From Mycobacterium sp. 1081908.1 (lineage in GTDB: Bacteria; Actinomycetota; Actinomycetes; Mycobacteriales; Mycobacteriaceae), in NCBI RefSeq assembly GCF_001673535.1, contig NZ_LZLY01000048.1:34390-98389 (forward strand): DNA of 64,000 nucleotides. The letters run 5' to 3'. Below the pieces are notes generated by a model that did no database searches, was not told where the DNA came from, and saw only the letters and a list, made by a program, of their open reading frames with translations. The translations under genes and the position numbers were made by a program. Every line of letters begins with the position of its first letter. Positions within the stretch are counted from its first letter, which is position 1. Positions 10,943 through 24,484 of this stretch are shown in pieces.

Positions 10943-12100
10943 GTGTACGTCCGGCATTTGGGTCTGCGTGATTTCCGGTCCTGGGCTCACGCCGACCTCG
11001 AATTGCAGCCGGGCCGGACGGTGTTTGTCGGTCCCAACGGGTTCGGGAAGACGAATTTGGTTGAGGCCCTTTGGTATTCGACGACGCTGGGTTCGCACCG
11101 GGTGGGCACCGATGCGCCGCTGATCCGGGCAGGCGCGGACCGCGCGGTGGTCTCGACGATCGTCGTCAACGACGGCCGGGAATGTGCGATCGATCTGGAG
11201 ATCGCCGCGGGCCGCGCCAACAAGGCGCGGCTCAACCGCTCGCCGGTTCGCAGCACGCGCGAGATCGTCGGTGTGCTGCGCGCGGTGCTTTTCGCGCCCG
11301 AAGACCTGGCCCTGGTGCGGGGTGACCCGGCGGATCGGCGACGCTACCTCGACGATCTGGCCACCGTCCGCCGGCCGAGGGTCGCCGGTGTGCGCGCCGA
11401 TTACGACAAGGTCTTGCGGCAACGCACCGCGCTGTTGAAGTCCCTTTCGGGTGCGCGGTACCGGGGCGACCGCGGCGCGCTGGACACCCTGGACGTGTGG
11501 GACAGCCGGCTGGCCGAGCACGGCGCCGAATTGATGGCCGCCCGCATCGATTTGGTCAACGAGCTGGCACCGGAGGTGGAAAAGGCCTATCAGTTGCTCG
11601 CGCCGGGATCCCGTCCCGCCTCGATCGCCTACCGCTCGAGCCTCGGCGCCCGCGACCCCGAGGACGTCAAAGGTGACGACCGCGAGTTCTTGGAGGCCGC
11701 CTTGTTGGCCGCCCTGTCGGCGCGGCGCGACGCGGAACTGGAGCGGGGAATGTGTCTGGTCGGCCCGCACCGCGACGACCTGGAGCTGCGGCTCGGCGAC
11801 CAACCCGCCAAAGGCTTTGCCAGCCATGGCGAATCGTGGTCGTTCGCTGTCGCGCTGCGGTTGGCGGCGTATGAGTTGCTGCGGGCGGACGGCGGCGAGC
11901 CGGTGTTGTTGCTCGACGACGTGTTCGCCGAGCTCGACGCGACCCGCCGCCGTGCGTTGGCGGCGGTGGCCGAGTCAGCCGAGCAGGTTTTGGTGACCGC
12001 GGCGGTGCTGGAAGACATTCCCGCGGACTGGGATGCTAGGCGGGTGCATATCGATCTGCGCGACGATGACGCGGGCCGGGTCTCGGCGGTGCAGTCATGA
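10943..12100 (+). CDS. recF: Recombination and repair ATPase RecF
   Basis: RecF is an SMC-like ATPase that helps load RecA at single-strand gaps. The 385-residue protein shows Walker [11 protein letters not shown] near the N-terminus, an ABC-type signature region [15 protein letters not shown], and Walker [13 protein letters not shown]. The start is GTG immediately after the dnaN stop, so translation is probably coupled. Its last four bases overlap the dciA start (ATGA). Confidence 0.96.
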   Translation: MYVRHLGLRDFRSWAHADLELQPGRTVFVGPNGFGKTNLVEALWYSTTLGSHRVGTDAPLIRAGADRAVVSTIVVNDGRECAIDLEIAAGRANKARLNRSPVRSTREIVGVLRAVLFAPEDLALVRGDPADRRRYLDDLATVRRPRVAGVRADYDKVLRQRTALLKSLSGARYRGDRGALDTLDVWDSRLAEHGAELMAARIDLVNELAPEVEKAYQLLAPGSRPASIAYRSSLGARDPEDVKGDDREFLEAALLAALSARRDAELERGMCLVGPHRDDLELRLGDQPAKGFASHGESWSFAVALRLAAYELLRADGGEPVLLLDDVFAELDATRRRALAAVAESAEQVLVTAAVLEDIPADWDARRVHIDLRDDDAGRVSAVQS

Positions 12101-12651
12101 CCGACGCGAACGACGCGAACGACGTTGCGAGATTGGGCGGCCTGACGGGGATCGATCTGGTGCGGCGCACCCTCGAGGAGGCCCGGGCGGCGGCCCGCGC
12201 GCAGGGAAAGGACGCCGGGCGCGGGCGGGCGGTGCCGTCGGTACCGCGGCGGGTGGCCGGCCAGCGACGGAGCTGGTCGGGTCCGGGTCCGGACGTTCGC
12301 GATCCGCAACCGCTGGGCCGGCTCGCGCGCGACCTCGCGAAAAAACGCGGTTGGTCGGCGCACGTGGCGGAAGGCACGGTGCTGGGCCATTGGCCGTCGG
12401 TGGTGGGACAGCAGATCGCCGACCACGCCACCCCGACTGCGCTCAACGAGGGTGTGCTCAGCGTAACGGCGGAATCGACGGCGTGGGCCACCCAACTGCG
12501 GATGATCCAGGCGCAACTTTTGGCCAAGATCGCCGCGGCCGTCGGCAACGGTGTGGTGACGTCGCTAAAGATCACCGGCCCTACCGCGCCGTCGTGGCGT
12601 AAGGGGCCCCGCCACATCGCCGGCCGGGGGCCGCGGGACACATACGGTTAA
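12097..12651 (+). CDS. dciA: DciA, replicative helicase operator protein (DUF721)
   Basis: DciA proteins bind the DnaB helicase and support replication initiation in bacteria without DnaC; the mycobacterial example is Rv0004. The 184-residue protein has a basic, Arg-rich N-terminal half (about 25-75) and a C-terminal DUF721 domain with [18 protein letters not shown] and [16 protein letters not shown]. The ATG overlaps the recF stop. A hairpin follows nine bases after its stop, so it is the last gene of the dnaN-recF-dciA unit. Confidence 0.93.
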   Translation: MTDANDANDVARLGGLTGIDLVRRTLEEARAAARAQGKDAGRGRAVPSVPRRVAGQRRSWSGPGPDVRDPQPLGRLARDLAKKRGWSAHVAEGTVLGHWPSVVGQQIADHATPTALNEGVLSVTAESTAWATQLRMIQAQLLAKIAAAVGNGVVTSLKITGPTAPSWRKGPRHIAGRGPRDTYG

Positions 12652-12659
12652 GGCGCCGC

Positions 12660-12677
12660 GGGACCGAAATCGGTCCC
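12660..12677 (+). terminator. Hairpin after dciA
   Basis: GGGACCGA, AA, TCGGTCCC is a perfect inverted repeat (7-8 bp stem) starting nine bases past the dciA stop. It has no T run. It likely ends the dnaN-recF-dciA transcript and separates it from gyrB. Apart from this and the gyrB promoter, the 255-base gap shows nothing else. Confidence 0.6.
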
Positions 12678-12835
12678 CAGTCGCGCGTTGATCCACAGGC
12701 GGCTCAGAGCCGCCAGGATGAAGGAGACTCCTATCAGGGACGTCGGGACGCGGCAAGAATAAAAAAATCGTCCGCACGGCGCAGTTAGCTGGGTAGAAAC
12801 GCGCCCAGAGAATGGGTGCCAAGCCTCGATCACGG

Positions 12836-12841
12836 TAGAGT
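12836..12841 (+). promoter_or_regulatory. Candidate -10 element of gyrBA
   Basis: TAGAGT fits the mycobacterial TANNNT -10 consensus and would start transcription near 12848, about 60 bases before the gyrB GTG. No strong -35 is seen. The gyrB ribosome site AAGGAGAG is at 12889-12896. gyr promoters in mycobacteria are known to respond to supercoiling, but nothing here shows that directly. Confidence 0.45.
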
Positions 12842-12882
12842 GGTGGCATGCGTCTGCCGCGGTGACCGGACCGCCCGCATGA

Positions 12883-14940
<2,058 letters not shown>

Positions 14941-14979
14941 TCGATCAGGCACGCGTATCCCGACGCAAACGAGGAATAG

Positions 14980-17496
<2,517 letters not shown>

Positions 17497-17545
17497 GCGG
17501 GTAACGATGCGGGTAAGCGGGGGTCCGCAGAAGCGCCCGGGCAAC

Positions 17546-17625
17546 TAGACTCGGCCCGACGGGCGATGCGGACCCAGCGGAGGTCCTCTCCACGGGCCGG
17601 AGCCGGGCAATAGACTCGGCCCGAC
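17546..17625 (+). promoter_or_regulatory. Duplicated promoter-like repeat before the Rv0007-type gene
   Basis: The 15-base sequence TAGACTCGGCCCGAC occurs exactly at 17546-17560 and again at 17611-17625, 65 bases apart, each preceded by GGGCAA. The TAGACT part fits the mycobacterial -10 pattern TANNNT. This suggests tandem copies of one promoter, both reading toward the gene starting at 17683. The rest of the 186-base gap after gyrA shows no gene. Confidence 0.5.
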
Positions 17626-17682
17626 CACACATAATGCGACTGCCACCGCAGGTGGCCAGCGCAGCAGATCTAAGGAGTCGGG

Positions 17683-18570
17683 GTGACCTCACCGAACGAG
17701 CCGGGCGCCCCCAAACCGGGCGACGGCCTGAATGGGGATGGCGCGGCCGAGCGTGCCGGGGCGCACCGCGCGGCGCCCGGCCACACCGGCCGGGCCCATG
17801 ACGCCGGTGATTCGCCACCACGGCAGCGCGGCGCCGCCCGGGCATCCGCCCCTGCGCATCGCGAGCCCGAACCGCACGCCGAGCCGCGGCCGGGCGCCGC
17901 TCCCACCAGTGCCGATGCCCGACTCAACCGCTTCATCTCCGGGGGGTCCGCGCCCGGGGCCGGCGCACCCCCGCGTGGGAAGCCGTATGAATTCGACCCC
18001 GCGCCGCCACGCGGCGACGGCCCGCCCGCCGAGGCCTACGCCAGCGAGTTGCCCGATCTGTCCGGGCCCCTTCCGCGATCCCCGCAGCGCAAGCCCGCGC
18101 CGGAGCGCAGCGCGGAGGCGCCGAGCCCGTCCGTTTCGGCCAGGTCCACGAACGCCGACACCAACGAAGGGCGCGAAAACCGGGTCCAGGTGTCGCGGCG
18201 CACCCGCGGTCCCGTTCGGGCCAGCATGCAGATCCGGCGGATCGATCCGTGGAGCACGCTGAAGGTGTCCCTGTTGCTCTCGGTGGCGCTGTTCTTCGTG
18301 TGGATGATCGCGGTGGCGTTCCTGTATCTCGTGCTCGGCGGCATGGGCGTGTGGGCCAAGCTGAACAGCAACGTCGGCGACCTGTTGAACAACACCAGCG
18401 GCAGCAGCGGCGAATTGGTTTCCAGCGGCACGATCTTCGGCGGCGCGGTGCTGATCGGCCTGGTCAACATCGTCCTGCTGACCGCGATGGCCACCATCGC
18501 CGCGTTCGTCTACAACCTGGCCACCGATTTGATCGGCGGCATCGAAGTCACGCTGGCCGACCGGGACTAG
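17683..18570 (+). CDS. Conserved membrane protein (DUF3566, Rv0007 type)
   Basis: The 295-residue protein has a long, disordered N-terminal half rich in Pro, Ala, Gly and Arg (about 1-170), then a DUF3566 domain: [37 protein letters not shown] as the first membrane segment and [27 protein letters not shown] as the second. DUF3566 proteins follow gyrA in most actinobacteria; their function is not established. Start: GTG at 17683 after AAGGAG. Two copies of a promoter-like repeat lie upstream. Confidence 0.88.
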   Translation: MTSPNEPGAPKPGDGLNGDGAAERAGAHRAAPGHTGRAHDAGDSPPRQRGAARASAPAHREPEPHAEPRPGAAPTSADARLNRFISGGSAPGAGAPPRGKPYEFDPAPPRGDGPPAEAYASELPDLSGPLPRSPQRKPAPERSAEAPSPSVSARSTNADTNEGRENRVQVSRRTRGPVRASMQIRRIDPWSTLKVSLLLSVALFFVWMIAVAFLYLVLGGMGVWAKLNSNVGDLLNNTSGSSGELVSSGTIFGGAVLIGLVNIVLLTAMATIAAFVYNLATDLIGGIEVTLADRD

Positions 18571-18610
18571 TGGCGATCACGCGGTTTTGGGGGTCGGGCG
18601 ACGATTGCGG

Positions 18611-18616
18611 TAATCT
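18611..18616 (+). promoter_or_regulatory. Candidate -10 element of tRNA-Ile
   Basis: TAATCT matches TANNNT and lies 24 bases before the mature tRNA-Ile 5' end. The -35 region is not obvious. Confidence 0.35.
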
Positions 18617-18640
18617 CGTCGCTCGGCCGTACGCGAGTGC

Positions 18641-18714
18641 GGGCCTGTAGCTCAGGCGGTTAGAGCGCTTCGCTGATAACGAAGAGGTCGGAGGTTCGAG
18701 TCCTCCCAGGCCCA
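18641..18714 (+). tRNA. ileT: tRNA-Ile (GAT anticodon)
   Basis: The 74-base cloverleaf has acceptor stem GGGCCTG/CAGGCCC, anticodon stem CTTCG/CGAAG around loop CTGATAA with anticodon GAT at 18675-18677, and T arm with GGTTCGAGTCC. The 3' CCA is not encoded. It lies in the conserved ileT-alaT pair after gyrA. Confidence 0.97.
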
Positions 18715-18865
18715 CAACCATGTGCCCGTCCAGACGTTGCGTGAGGCTTGCATTGCCACTGGCATTGGTCGCTGTGGTGGCGGCGGTGGTGCGGGCACGA
18801 CGCGGGGTCGAGGTCTGGCACGTGGCGGTGGACGAATCACCCGATCGCCCACCGAGCCACGATGA

Positions 18866-18938
18866 GGGGCCTTAGCTCAGTTGGTAGAGCACCGCCTTTG
18901 CAAGGCGGGTGTCAGGGGTTCGATTCCCCTAGGCTCCA
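18866..18938 (+). tRNA. alaT: tRNA-Ala (TGC anticodon)
   Basis: The 73-base cloverleaf has acceptor stem GGGGCCT/AGGCTCC (one G-T pair), anticodon stem CCGCC/GGCGG around TTTGCAA with anticodon TGC at 18899-18901, and T arm GGGGTTCGATTCCCC. No CCA is encoded. Its 3' end lies 28 bases from the stop of a convergent PPE gene. Confidence 0.97.
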
Positions 18939-18966
18939 CAAGCCACAAGCCACGCGCCGTCCGCGA

Positions 18967-20130
18967 TTACCCGGCCGCCGGAGGTTTTGCCATCACCGAG
19001 GGCTTGAAACCGTAGGTCGGAAGCATTCTCCCGTAACGGTTTCCGCCGAGTTGCCCCATTGGAGCCATGGGCAGGGCATTCATTCCTTCGGCCCCGGCCG
19101 GCACAACCGCGGCGTTGAGGGCGGCCACCCCCGGGTTGGTCACCGCGCTCACGGGCGCCCAGCTCGGGGGCACCGACAAGGCGCCCAGCGGCAGCGCTCT
19201 GCCCAGACCACCCGCCGCCACGCCCCCGGCGTTCGCTCCGGCGTTCGCCGCCGACTGCGCCGCGCCCTCGGCCGCCTTGACCGCGGGAGCGAGGCCCTTG
19301 GCGAAGGTGGTCATGGCCGTAATCCCGTTGCTCACCTGGCCGAAGGACTGCGTCGACTGGATCATCGACTGCGCGGTCGACACGTACGGCACCAGGTACT
19401 TGCTGTACAGCATGACCACGTCGTCCAGGATCGTGTTGGTCGAAATGTACTTATCGAGCTGCGTGCCATTGAAGGACGAAACCAGTTCGGCCAACGGATT
19501 GGGGACGGACTCCAAACGCGTCAGCACCTCCTGCACGACGCTCCGGACGGGGTTGTCGGCGGCGGCTGCGGATACCGCGGCGGACTGGCGGGCCACGCCG
19601 GAGGGATCGGCCACCTCCGGTGGCTCCGCGAAATCGGTCAGCTGTGCCGCGGCGGCCGAGGAGCTCGCGTAGGCATACATCGCCGTCGCGTCCTGGGCCC
19701 ACATTTCGAAATACTCCGCCTCGGTGGCCGCGATCGCCGGGGCGTTTTGCCCTAAGAAATTCGTCGCGAGCAAGGCCGCCAGCTGCGCGCGGTTGGCCGC
19801 GATCACGGGAGGGGGGACCGTCATGGCGAACGCGGTCTCGTGTGCGGACGCTGCGGCGGCGGCCTGGCTGGCGGCCAGCTCGGAATGCGTGCCGCTGCTT
19901 TGGAGCCACGCCACGTACGGCGTCGCGGCCGCCACCAGTGATGCCGACGCGGGACCCAGCCACGGTCCGCTAGTCAGGGAAGAAATCACCGACTGGCATC
20001 CTGCGGCGGCCGAGTGCAATTCGGCGGCGAGCTCACCCCAGCCCGCCGACGCGGCAACCAACGAGCCCGCCCCCGGACCGCTGTACATGCGCGCGGAGTT
20101 GACCTCGGGCGGCAACAATCCGTAGTCCAT
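18967..20130 (-). CDS. PPE family protein, SVP subgroup
   Basis: PPE proteins form heterodimers with PE proteins and are exported by type VII (ESX) systems. The 387-residue protein starts MDYGLLPPEVNSARMYSGPG, the classical PPE N-terminus with PPE at residues 7-9, keeps the helical domain to about residue 175, and has the C-terminal LSVPPSW motif (GxxSVPxxW class) that defines the SVP subgroup. It is encoded six bases downstream of a PE gene. M. tuberculosis has no PE/PPE pair at this position (between alaT and cwsA), so it is an accessory insertion. The substrate or role is unknown. Confidence 0.92.
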   Translation of the reverse strand: MDYGLLPPEVNSARMYSGPGAGSLVAASAGWGELAAELHSAAAGCQSVISSLTSGPWLGPASASLVAAATPYVAWLQSSGTHSELAASQAAAAASAHETAFAMTVPPPVIAANRAQLAALLATNFLGQNAPAIAATEAEYFEMWAQDATAMYAYASSSAAAAQLTDFAEPPEVADPSGVARQSAAVSAAAADNPVRSVVQEVLTRLESVPNPLAELVSSFNGTQLDKYISTNTILDDVVMLYSKYLVPYVSTAQSMIQSTQSFGQVSNGITAMTTFAKGLAPAVKAAEGAAQSAANAGANAGGVAAGGLGRALPLGALSVPPSWAPVSAVTNPGVAALNAAVVPAGAEGMNALPMAPMGQLGGNRYGRMLPTYGFKPSVMAKPPAAG

Positions 20131-20136
20131 CGCGGC

Positions 20137-20436
20137 TCAGCCCGCAGATGCCGCGTTCGCGGCTTCCGTTGTGGCATAGGACGCCGCGCCCGCGGCCAGC
20201 GTGGCGACGAACAACTGATGAATCGCCGCCGCCTGAGCGCTCAACGCCTGAAAACGCTGCGCGTGCGCGGCGAAGTGGGCCGCGGTCAGCGCGGAGACCT
20301 CGTCGGCGGCGGCAGGAACGACGCCGACGGTCTGGGCGGCCACCGCGCCATTACCGGCGTTCAACGCGGCGCCGATCGACTGAAGATTGGCGGCGGCCGA
20401 CGCCAGCTTCTCCGGATAAGCAGTTACGAAAGACAT
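20137..20436 (-). CDS. PE family protein
   Basis: The 99-residue protein begins MSFVTAYPEKLASAAANLQSIG with the PE dipeptide at residues 8-9. It consists only of the PE helical-hairpin domain, including the YATTEAANA segment (YxxxE form), which is the type VII secretion signal. It lies directly upstream of the PPE gene, so the two products should form a PE/PPE pair. ATG start at 20436 with AAAGGG nine bases upstream. Confidence 0.93.
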   Translation of the reverse strand: MSFVTAYPEKLASAAANLQSIGAALNAGNGAVAAQTVGVVPAAADEVSALTAAHFAAHAQRFQALSAQAAAIHQLFVATLAAGAASYATTEAANAASAG

Positions 20437-20750
20437 GAGGGTGTCCCTTTCGAGGTTTTGTCGTTGGCACGGAACGATATAAACAGCGCGCGACCCATTT
20501 GTCGGGCTTTAATGAGAGATGGGCTCTGACCTGGCTTTTCCTAGAAAGCTCACGGTGATTCGAATTCTGCTATTCGAAAGTTGTGAATTCGACCGGCCAT
20601 TTGTCGGAATTCGGTTAGAACGCAAGCCCATCGCGCCGCGGAATATGAGCCCGATTTGAATTATCGGCTATAGAAGAATATTCGTCAGCCTGAGTGTATG
20701 GATTCCGTAGGGATTGACGGCGGCGAGACCGGTTCCGCCGAAATGCACGC
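20437..20750. other. AT-rich non-coding gap upstream of the PE gene
   Basis: These 314 bases hold no convincing gene and are clearly richer in A and T than the surroundings, with several GAATTC-like and ATTCG stretches (for example near 20560-20605). The PE promoter is expected here; TATATC near 20478-20483 on the minus strand is a candidate -10. The composition fits an acquired segment. Confidence 0.5.
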
Positions 20751-20969
20751 TCAGAGGTCCGCACCCTCGGCCAAGTAGGTGACTCGATACCAACGCCCAG
20801 GCGGCGTCAGCCGCGTGTCGTAGCTCTCGGTCGCGGTCACCGACTCCAGGCGGACGTCCGTCAGATGCGGGTTCTGAACGCGAACATGGTCTTCGAGCGC
20901 CGCGTCCAGCGCGCCGCCGGTGAGAGTCACATCCGCGAGGGCCCTGCCCTCGTACCTCGTCCAAGTCAC
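20751..20969 (-). CDS. Small conserved-looking hypothetical protein (72 aa)
   Basis: The 72-residue product (MTWTRYEGRALADVTLTGG at the start, RWYRVTYLAEGADL at the end) is acidic, soluble and has no recognised domain. The start is GTG at 20969, 19 bases after the stop of a TetR gene on the same strand, so they probably share a transcript. Base use looks like a real mycobacterial gene. Function unknown; a link to the TetR/P450 pair is only positional. Confidence 0.5.
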   Translation of the reverse strand: MTWTRYEGRALADVTLTGGALDAALEDHVRVQNPHLTDVRLESVTATESYDTRLTPPGRWYRVTYLAEGADL

Positions 20970-20988
20970 GCCTCACATCCTTGCTGCC

Positions 20989-21549
20989 TCATCCGGTGGA
21001 ACCGAGGAAGCGTTGAATCAGGGCGCGTTCGGCGGCCGGGTCTTTGACTGGCCAGAACCACAGCGCCAGGAAGACGCGAATCAGCCACTGCGCGGCCAGC
21101 GGGTCGTCGTTGTCGGGGCCGAGCATCTCGGCGGCCAACGCGGTGACAGTGGGCGAGCTGATGACCCACTCGCTGACAGGATTCGCGTGTATCGACTGCA
21201 TGAGCTGGGCCAGCGGATCCGACCGCAGTCGTTGTAGCGCGAGGATCGTGGCGGTCACCACGCGCTCGGGGCCCCTGAGGTCCTTGATGACTTCCCGCGT
21301 GGCGTCGACGATGCGAGCGGCCTGGATAGCGACGACGGCGTCGCGGATGGCCGTCTTGCCGCCGGCGTGCCGGTAGATCGTCGCGGGCGAGCAGTGCACC
21401 CTGGCCGCCAAGGCTTCGATCGTGAAGCCCTCGTACCCCTTGCGGGAGATGAGATCGGCGGCGGCGGTGTAAATCCGTTCGGTGGCCTCGCTACGGCGGT
21501 CGCGTCCCACCAACCAGTCGTCGCGCGGCATCCACCCATGCTCCACCAC
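20989..21549 (-). CDS. TetR family transcriptional regulator
   Basis: The 186-residue protein has the TetR N-terminal helix-turn-helix: AADLISRKGYEGFTIEALAARVHCSPATIYRHAGGKTAIRDAV (about 29-71). The C-terminal ligand domain is not assignable to a ligand. It is divergent from a cytochrome P450 gene 178 bases away, and a 13-bp palindrome 24 bases before its start is a likely operator. The plausible role is self-repression and control of the P450. No close M. tuberculosis gene lies at this position. Confidence 0.88.
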   Translation of the reverse strand: MVEHGWMPRDDWLVGRDRRSEATERIYTAAADLISRKGYEGFTIEALAARVHCSPATIYRHAGGKTAIRDAVVAIQAARIVDATREVIKDLRGPERVVTATILALQRLRSDPLAQLMQSIHANPVSEWVISSPTVTALAAEMLGPDNDDPLAAQWLIRVFLALWFWPVKDPAAERALIQRFLGSTG

Positions 21550-21572
21550 AACGCAGCCCGTAGAAATACTTC

Positions 21573-21585
21573 TCTCACGTTGAGA
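21573..21585. promoter_or_regulatory. Candidate TetR operator
   Basis: TCTCA CGT TGAGA is a perfect 5-bp-arm palindrome in the TetR/P450 divergent gap, 24 bases before the TetR start. A half-site-like TTTCTCA lies at 21600-21606. Dimer-binding TetR proteins usually recognise palindromes of this kind. Confidence 0.45.
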
Positions 21586-21727
21586 ATTTTCCAGGCCGAT
21601 TTCTCAGGCTAATGCGCTGCTGGCAAGAGGTGGGCGCAGCCGCGCTCGACCGGCGCCGGGCGCCATCGCCCCTCAACATCGCCTGGTCCCATTGACGTCG
21701 CTGGTTGATCGCGTCGAGCCTTGACGC

Positions 21728-22942
21728 ATGCCCGTCCTGGACAGACCGATCGAGCTCCTCGGCGCCGAGGCGCTACAAGATCCGTACGCGCTGTATGACC
21801 GCATGCGCGGCGAACTGCCGGTGCAGCGCATCGGCGACTCCGTCTTCTACGCCGTATGCGGCTGGGACGCGGTCCAGGAGGCGGTCGAGCGCGTGGACGA
21901 CTTCTCGTCAAACCTCACCGCCACCCTGGTTTTCCAGGAGGACGGCACCGTTACCCCGTTCGACATGGGGCCGGCCGGAGGCGCCGCCCACGCGCTGGCC
22001 ACCGCGGACGATCCGGCGCACGCGGTGCATCGCAAGATTCTGTTGCCGCATTTGTCGGCCAAGCGGGTGCGGATCATCGAGGAGTTCGCTGCCGCCACCG
22101 CCGACCGGTTGTGGGAGCAGAACCTGCGAGACGGCCAGATCGAATGGATGGGCGCCATCGCCAACCGGCTGCCGATGATGGTGGTCGCGCAACTTCTTGG
22201 CCTGCCCCATGACGACGTCGACAAACTCATTCGACTGGGCTATGCCACCACCACGCTCCTCGACGGGATCGTCACCTCCGAACAACTCGAAGGGGCGTTC
22301 GCGGCCGCGCTGGAACTGTCCGGGTATGTCACGGAGCATTTCGAAAAGGCAAGCGGCAGCGGCGAACACGGCCTGATCGCCGACCTGGCGGCGCGCTGTG
22401 CGTCGGGGGAACTCGACCAATTACCGGCAATGGGCATCATGATGACGCTCTTCAGCGCCGCCGGAGAATCGACGGCGTCGCTCCTGGGCAGCGCCGCGTG
22501 GATACTGGCCGATCGCCCCGCGATCCAAAGCCGGCTCCGTGAAAAGCCGGAATTGCTAGGCCCTTTCATCGAGGAGACGCTGCGCCTCGAGTCGCCGTTC
22601 CGCGGCCATTACCGGCACGTGTGGCGCGACACCACGCTGGCCGGGGTCGAGATGCCGGCCGATTCCCACCTGCTGCTGATGTGGGGAGCGGCCAACCGCG
22701 ACCCGGCGCACTTCGACGCCCCGAACGAATTCCGCCTGGATCGCGCCGGTGCCAAGGGTCACCTGGCGTTCGGCAAGGGCGTGCACTTTTGCGTGGGCGC
22801 CGCGCTGGCCCGCCTCGAAGCACAAATCGTGTTGCGCAAGTTATTGGAGCGCACCGCCTGGATCGAGGCGATCGACGTCGGCGACTGGCTGCCGAGCATC
22901 CTGGTCCGGCGCCGCAAAAGCCTGCGGTTGGCGGTCAGCTGA
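21728..22942 (+). CDS. Cytochrome P450
   Basis: The 404-residue protein has all P450 signatures: an oxygen-activation helix AAGEST, the ExxR motif in EETLRLESPFR, and the haem-binding loop FGKGVHFCVGAAL with the axial Cys at residue 355. The length and lack of a membrane anchor are typical of soluble bacterial P450s, which need a ferredoxin partner; none is adjacent. The substrate is unknown; mycobacterial P450s act on sterols, fatty acids or aromatic compounds. It is divergent from a TetR regulator and stops three bases before the convergent cwsA gene. Confidence 0.93.
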   Translation: MPVLDRPIELLGAEALQDPYALYDRMRGELPVQRIGDSVFYAVCGWDAVQEAVERVDDFSSNLTATLVFQEDGTVTPFDMGPAGGAAHALATADDPAHAVHRKILLPHLSAKRVRIIEEFAAATADRLWEQNLRDGQIEWMGAIANRLPMMVVAQLLGLPHDDVDKLIRLGYATTTLLDGIVTSEQLEGAFAAALELSGYVTEHFEKASGSGEHGLIADLAARCASGELDQLPAMGIMMTLFSAAGESTASLLGSAAWILADRPAIQSRLREKPELLGPFIEETLRLESPFRGHYRHVWRDTTLAGVEMPADSHLLLMWGAANRDPAHFDAPNEFRLDRAGAKGHLAFGKGVHFCVGAALARLEAQIVLRKLLERTAWIEAIDVGDWLPSILVRRRKSLRLAVS

Positions 22943-22945
22943 CGA

Positions 22946-23380
22946 TCACGGGCGCGGCTGCACGTCCACGCTCGGCGGCCGCGGCGACGGCTCCTCGCCG
23001 CCGGCGCGCATCGAACGCCGGACGACGCTGAACGCGACGGCGCCGCCCGCCAGGACCACGACGGCGGCCCCGGCGATCACCCAGGGCCGCGGCTTGCGGC
23101 GCTGCGCCCGGCGCGCCTGCTGCAGCGCCTGAGGCAGCCCGGAGACCACCTCCTGGGCGGCGGCCAGCTCCTGCGCGAGTGTTTCTTGGGCAGCGGCGAT
23201 TTCGCGCGCGAGCCGGCCCTCGCGGTAACGGCGACGAAGCCCCGACGCGGTCGACTGCGCGCCGTGGACGCTCAGCCCGACGACTCCCCGGGTGACGTCG
23301 ACCGGTCCCACCGCCGAGTAGGTCAGTCCGCGGGCCAGTCGCTCCCGTGGGGTCAGCCGAGTTTCCGTCTTCGCGCTCAT
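22946..23380 (-). CDS. cwsA: Cell-wall synthesis protein CwsA
   Basis: CwsA (Rv0008c type) is a small membrane protein that interacts with the polar scaffold Wag31 and with CrgA and helps keep cell shape. The 144-residue protein starts [21 protein letters not shown], has a helical Glu/Ala-rich middle ([20 protein letters not shown], about 75-95), a membrane segment [20 protein letters not shown] (about 103-122) and a Pro-rich tail. ATG at 23380 is chosen from the conserved N-terminus; a much longer open frame upstream is a shadow of ppiA. Confidence 0.9.
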   Translation of the reverse strand: MSAKTETRLTPRERLARGLTYSAVGPVDVTRGVVGLSVHGAQSTASGLRRRYREGRLAREIAAAQETLAQELAAAQEVVSGLPQALQQARRAQRRKPRPWVIAGAAVVVLAGGAVAFSVVRRSMRAGGEEPSPRPPSVDVQPRP

Positions 23381-23497
23381 CTGCCGCCCTTCTGTCCGCT
23401 CGTGCGATGCCTCATCAGACTGCCATCGGTGGGCCACGCCCGGCCCCATTTGTGCGCGCCCGGGTTTCGGTACCGGGTGCGTACGAGGTCGCGCGTA

Positions 23498-24046
23498 ATG
23501 GCAGACTCTAGCCCCGTGACTAACAGCCCCATTCAGACCGCCACCGCAACGCTGCACACCAACCGCGGAGACATCAAGGTCGCCCTGTTCGGAAACCACG
23601 CGCCCAAGACCGTCGCCAACTTCGTCGGCCTGGCCCAGGGGACCAAGGAGTACTCGACCCAGAACGCGTCGGGCGGGCCGTCGGGCCCGTTCTACGACGG
23701 CGCGGTCTTTCACAGGGTGATCAGGGGCTTCATGATCCAGGGCGGCGATCCGACCGGTACGGGCCGCGGCGGGCCGGGCTACAAGTTCGCCGACGAGTTC
23801 CACCCTGAGCTGCAGTTCGACAAGCCCTACCTGCTGGCGATGGCGAACGCGGGCCCGGGCACCAACGGTTCGCAGTTCTTCATCACCGTCGCCCAGACGC
23901 CGCACCTGAACCGGCGCCACACGATCTTCGGCGAAGTGACCGACCCCGATTCGCAAAAGGTGGTCGACGCGATCGCGACGACGGCGACCGACGGCAACGA
24001 CCGCCCCACCGAGGCCGTCGTCATCGAGTCGATCACGATCTCCTAG
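23498..24046 (+). CDS. ppiA: Peptidyl-prolyl cis-trans isomerase A (cyclophilin)
   Basis: PpiA catalyses cis-trans isomerisation of Xaa-Pro bonds. The 182-residue protein contains the cyclophilin core: [22 protein letters not shown] with the catalytic Arg, [25 protein letters not shown], and HTIFGEV. There is no signal peptide, so it is cytoplasmic. ATG at 23498 matches the family length; an in-frame GTG at 23516 is an alternative. It is divergent from cwsA and nearly meets the convergent PH-domain gene. Confidence 0.95.
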   Translation: MADSSPVTNSPIQTATATLHTNRGDIKVALFGNHAPKTVANFVGLAQGTKEYSTQNASGGPSGPFYDGAVFHRVIRGFMIQGGDPTGTGRGGPGYKFADEFHPELQFDKPYLLAMANAGPGTNGSQFFITVAQTPHLNRRHTIFGEVTDPDSQKVVDAIATTATDGNDRPTEAVVIESITIS

Positions 24047-24058
24047 GGCGGCGCCCGC

Positions 24059-24484
24059 TCAGCGCCGGTTACCACCCGCGTAGCCGGCGTCGGTCAGCGC
24101 GTCGAGCACCTTCAACGGGTCGGTCCCGAGGTCCCAGCGGGACAAGATGATCAACCCACCGTTGACCGTTTCGACCTCGAGCAACCGCACGGTGCGCGCG
24201 TGACGGCGGAATTCGGTGATCCGGATGATCTTGATGTCGGAGTGCCGCAATACCTGCGTCCGGAACCAGCCCCGCAGCGCCAGGCCGGCCGGGGTAATTG
24301 CCAGCTTCGGGCGCGCGCGCCACGTCATGCCCGCAAACAAGATCAACCCCGCCGCGGCAATCCCGGTCAAAATGCGGCCGGGGGCGTCTGTGACTAGGGT
24401 CACACTCGCGATAGCCATCAAAACGCCGACAGCCCCACAACCTGCGATTCCGGTCGCGGGCGGCGCCCATTGTGTTTGCTGCAT
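24059..24484 (-). CDS. PH-domain membrane protein (Rv0010c type)
   Basis: The 141-residue protein begins MQQTQWAPPATGIAGCGAVG, has two hydrophobic segments (about 10-58) and then a compact beta-rich part, with LAITPAGLALRGWFRTQVLRHSDIKIIRI, typical of a bacterial PH-like domain (DUF2581 type). Function is not known. Start ATG at 24484 matches the M. tuberculosis protein; the frame extends 15 codons more. It is convergent with ppiA (12-base gap). Confidence 0.85.
   Translation of the reverse strand: MQQTQWAPPATGIAGCGAVGVLMAIASVTLVTDAPGRILTGIAAAGLILFAGMTWRARPKLAITPAGLALRGWFRTQVLRHSDIKIIRITEFRRHARTVRLLEVETVNGGLIILSRWDLGTDPLKVLDALTDAGYAGGNRR

Noticed and set aside
20668..20976. 102-codon frame on the minus strand overlapping the 72-residue gene
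   Set aside because: Its product is Arg/Gly-rich and looks like a shifted reading of the neighbouring frame, which has a better composition and operon position.
22946..23956. 336-codon frame extending cwsA upstream
   Set aside because: The extra N-terminal part is antisense to ppiA; the family N-terminus MSAKTET starts at 23380.
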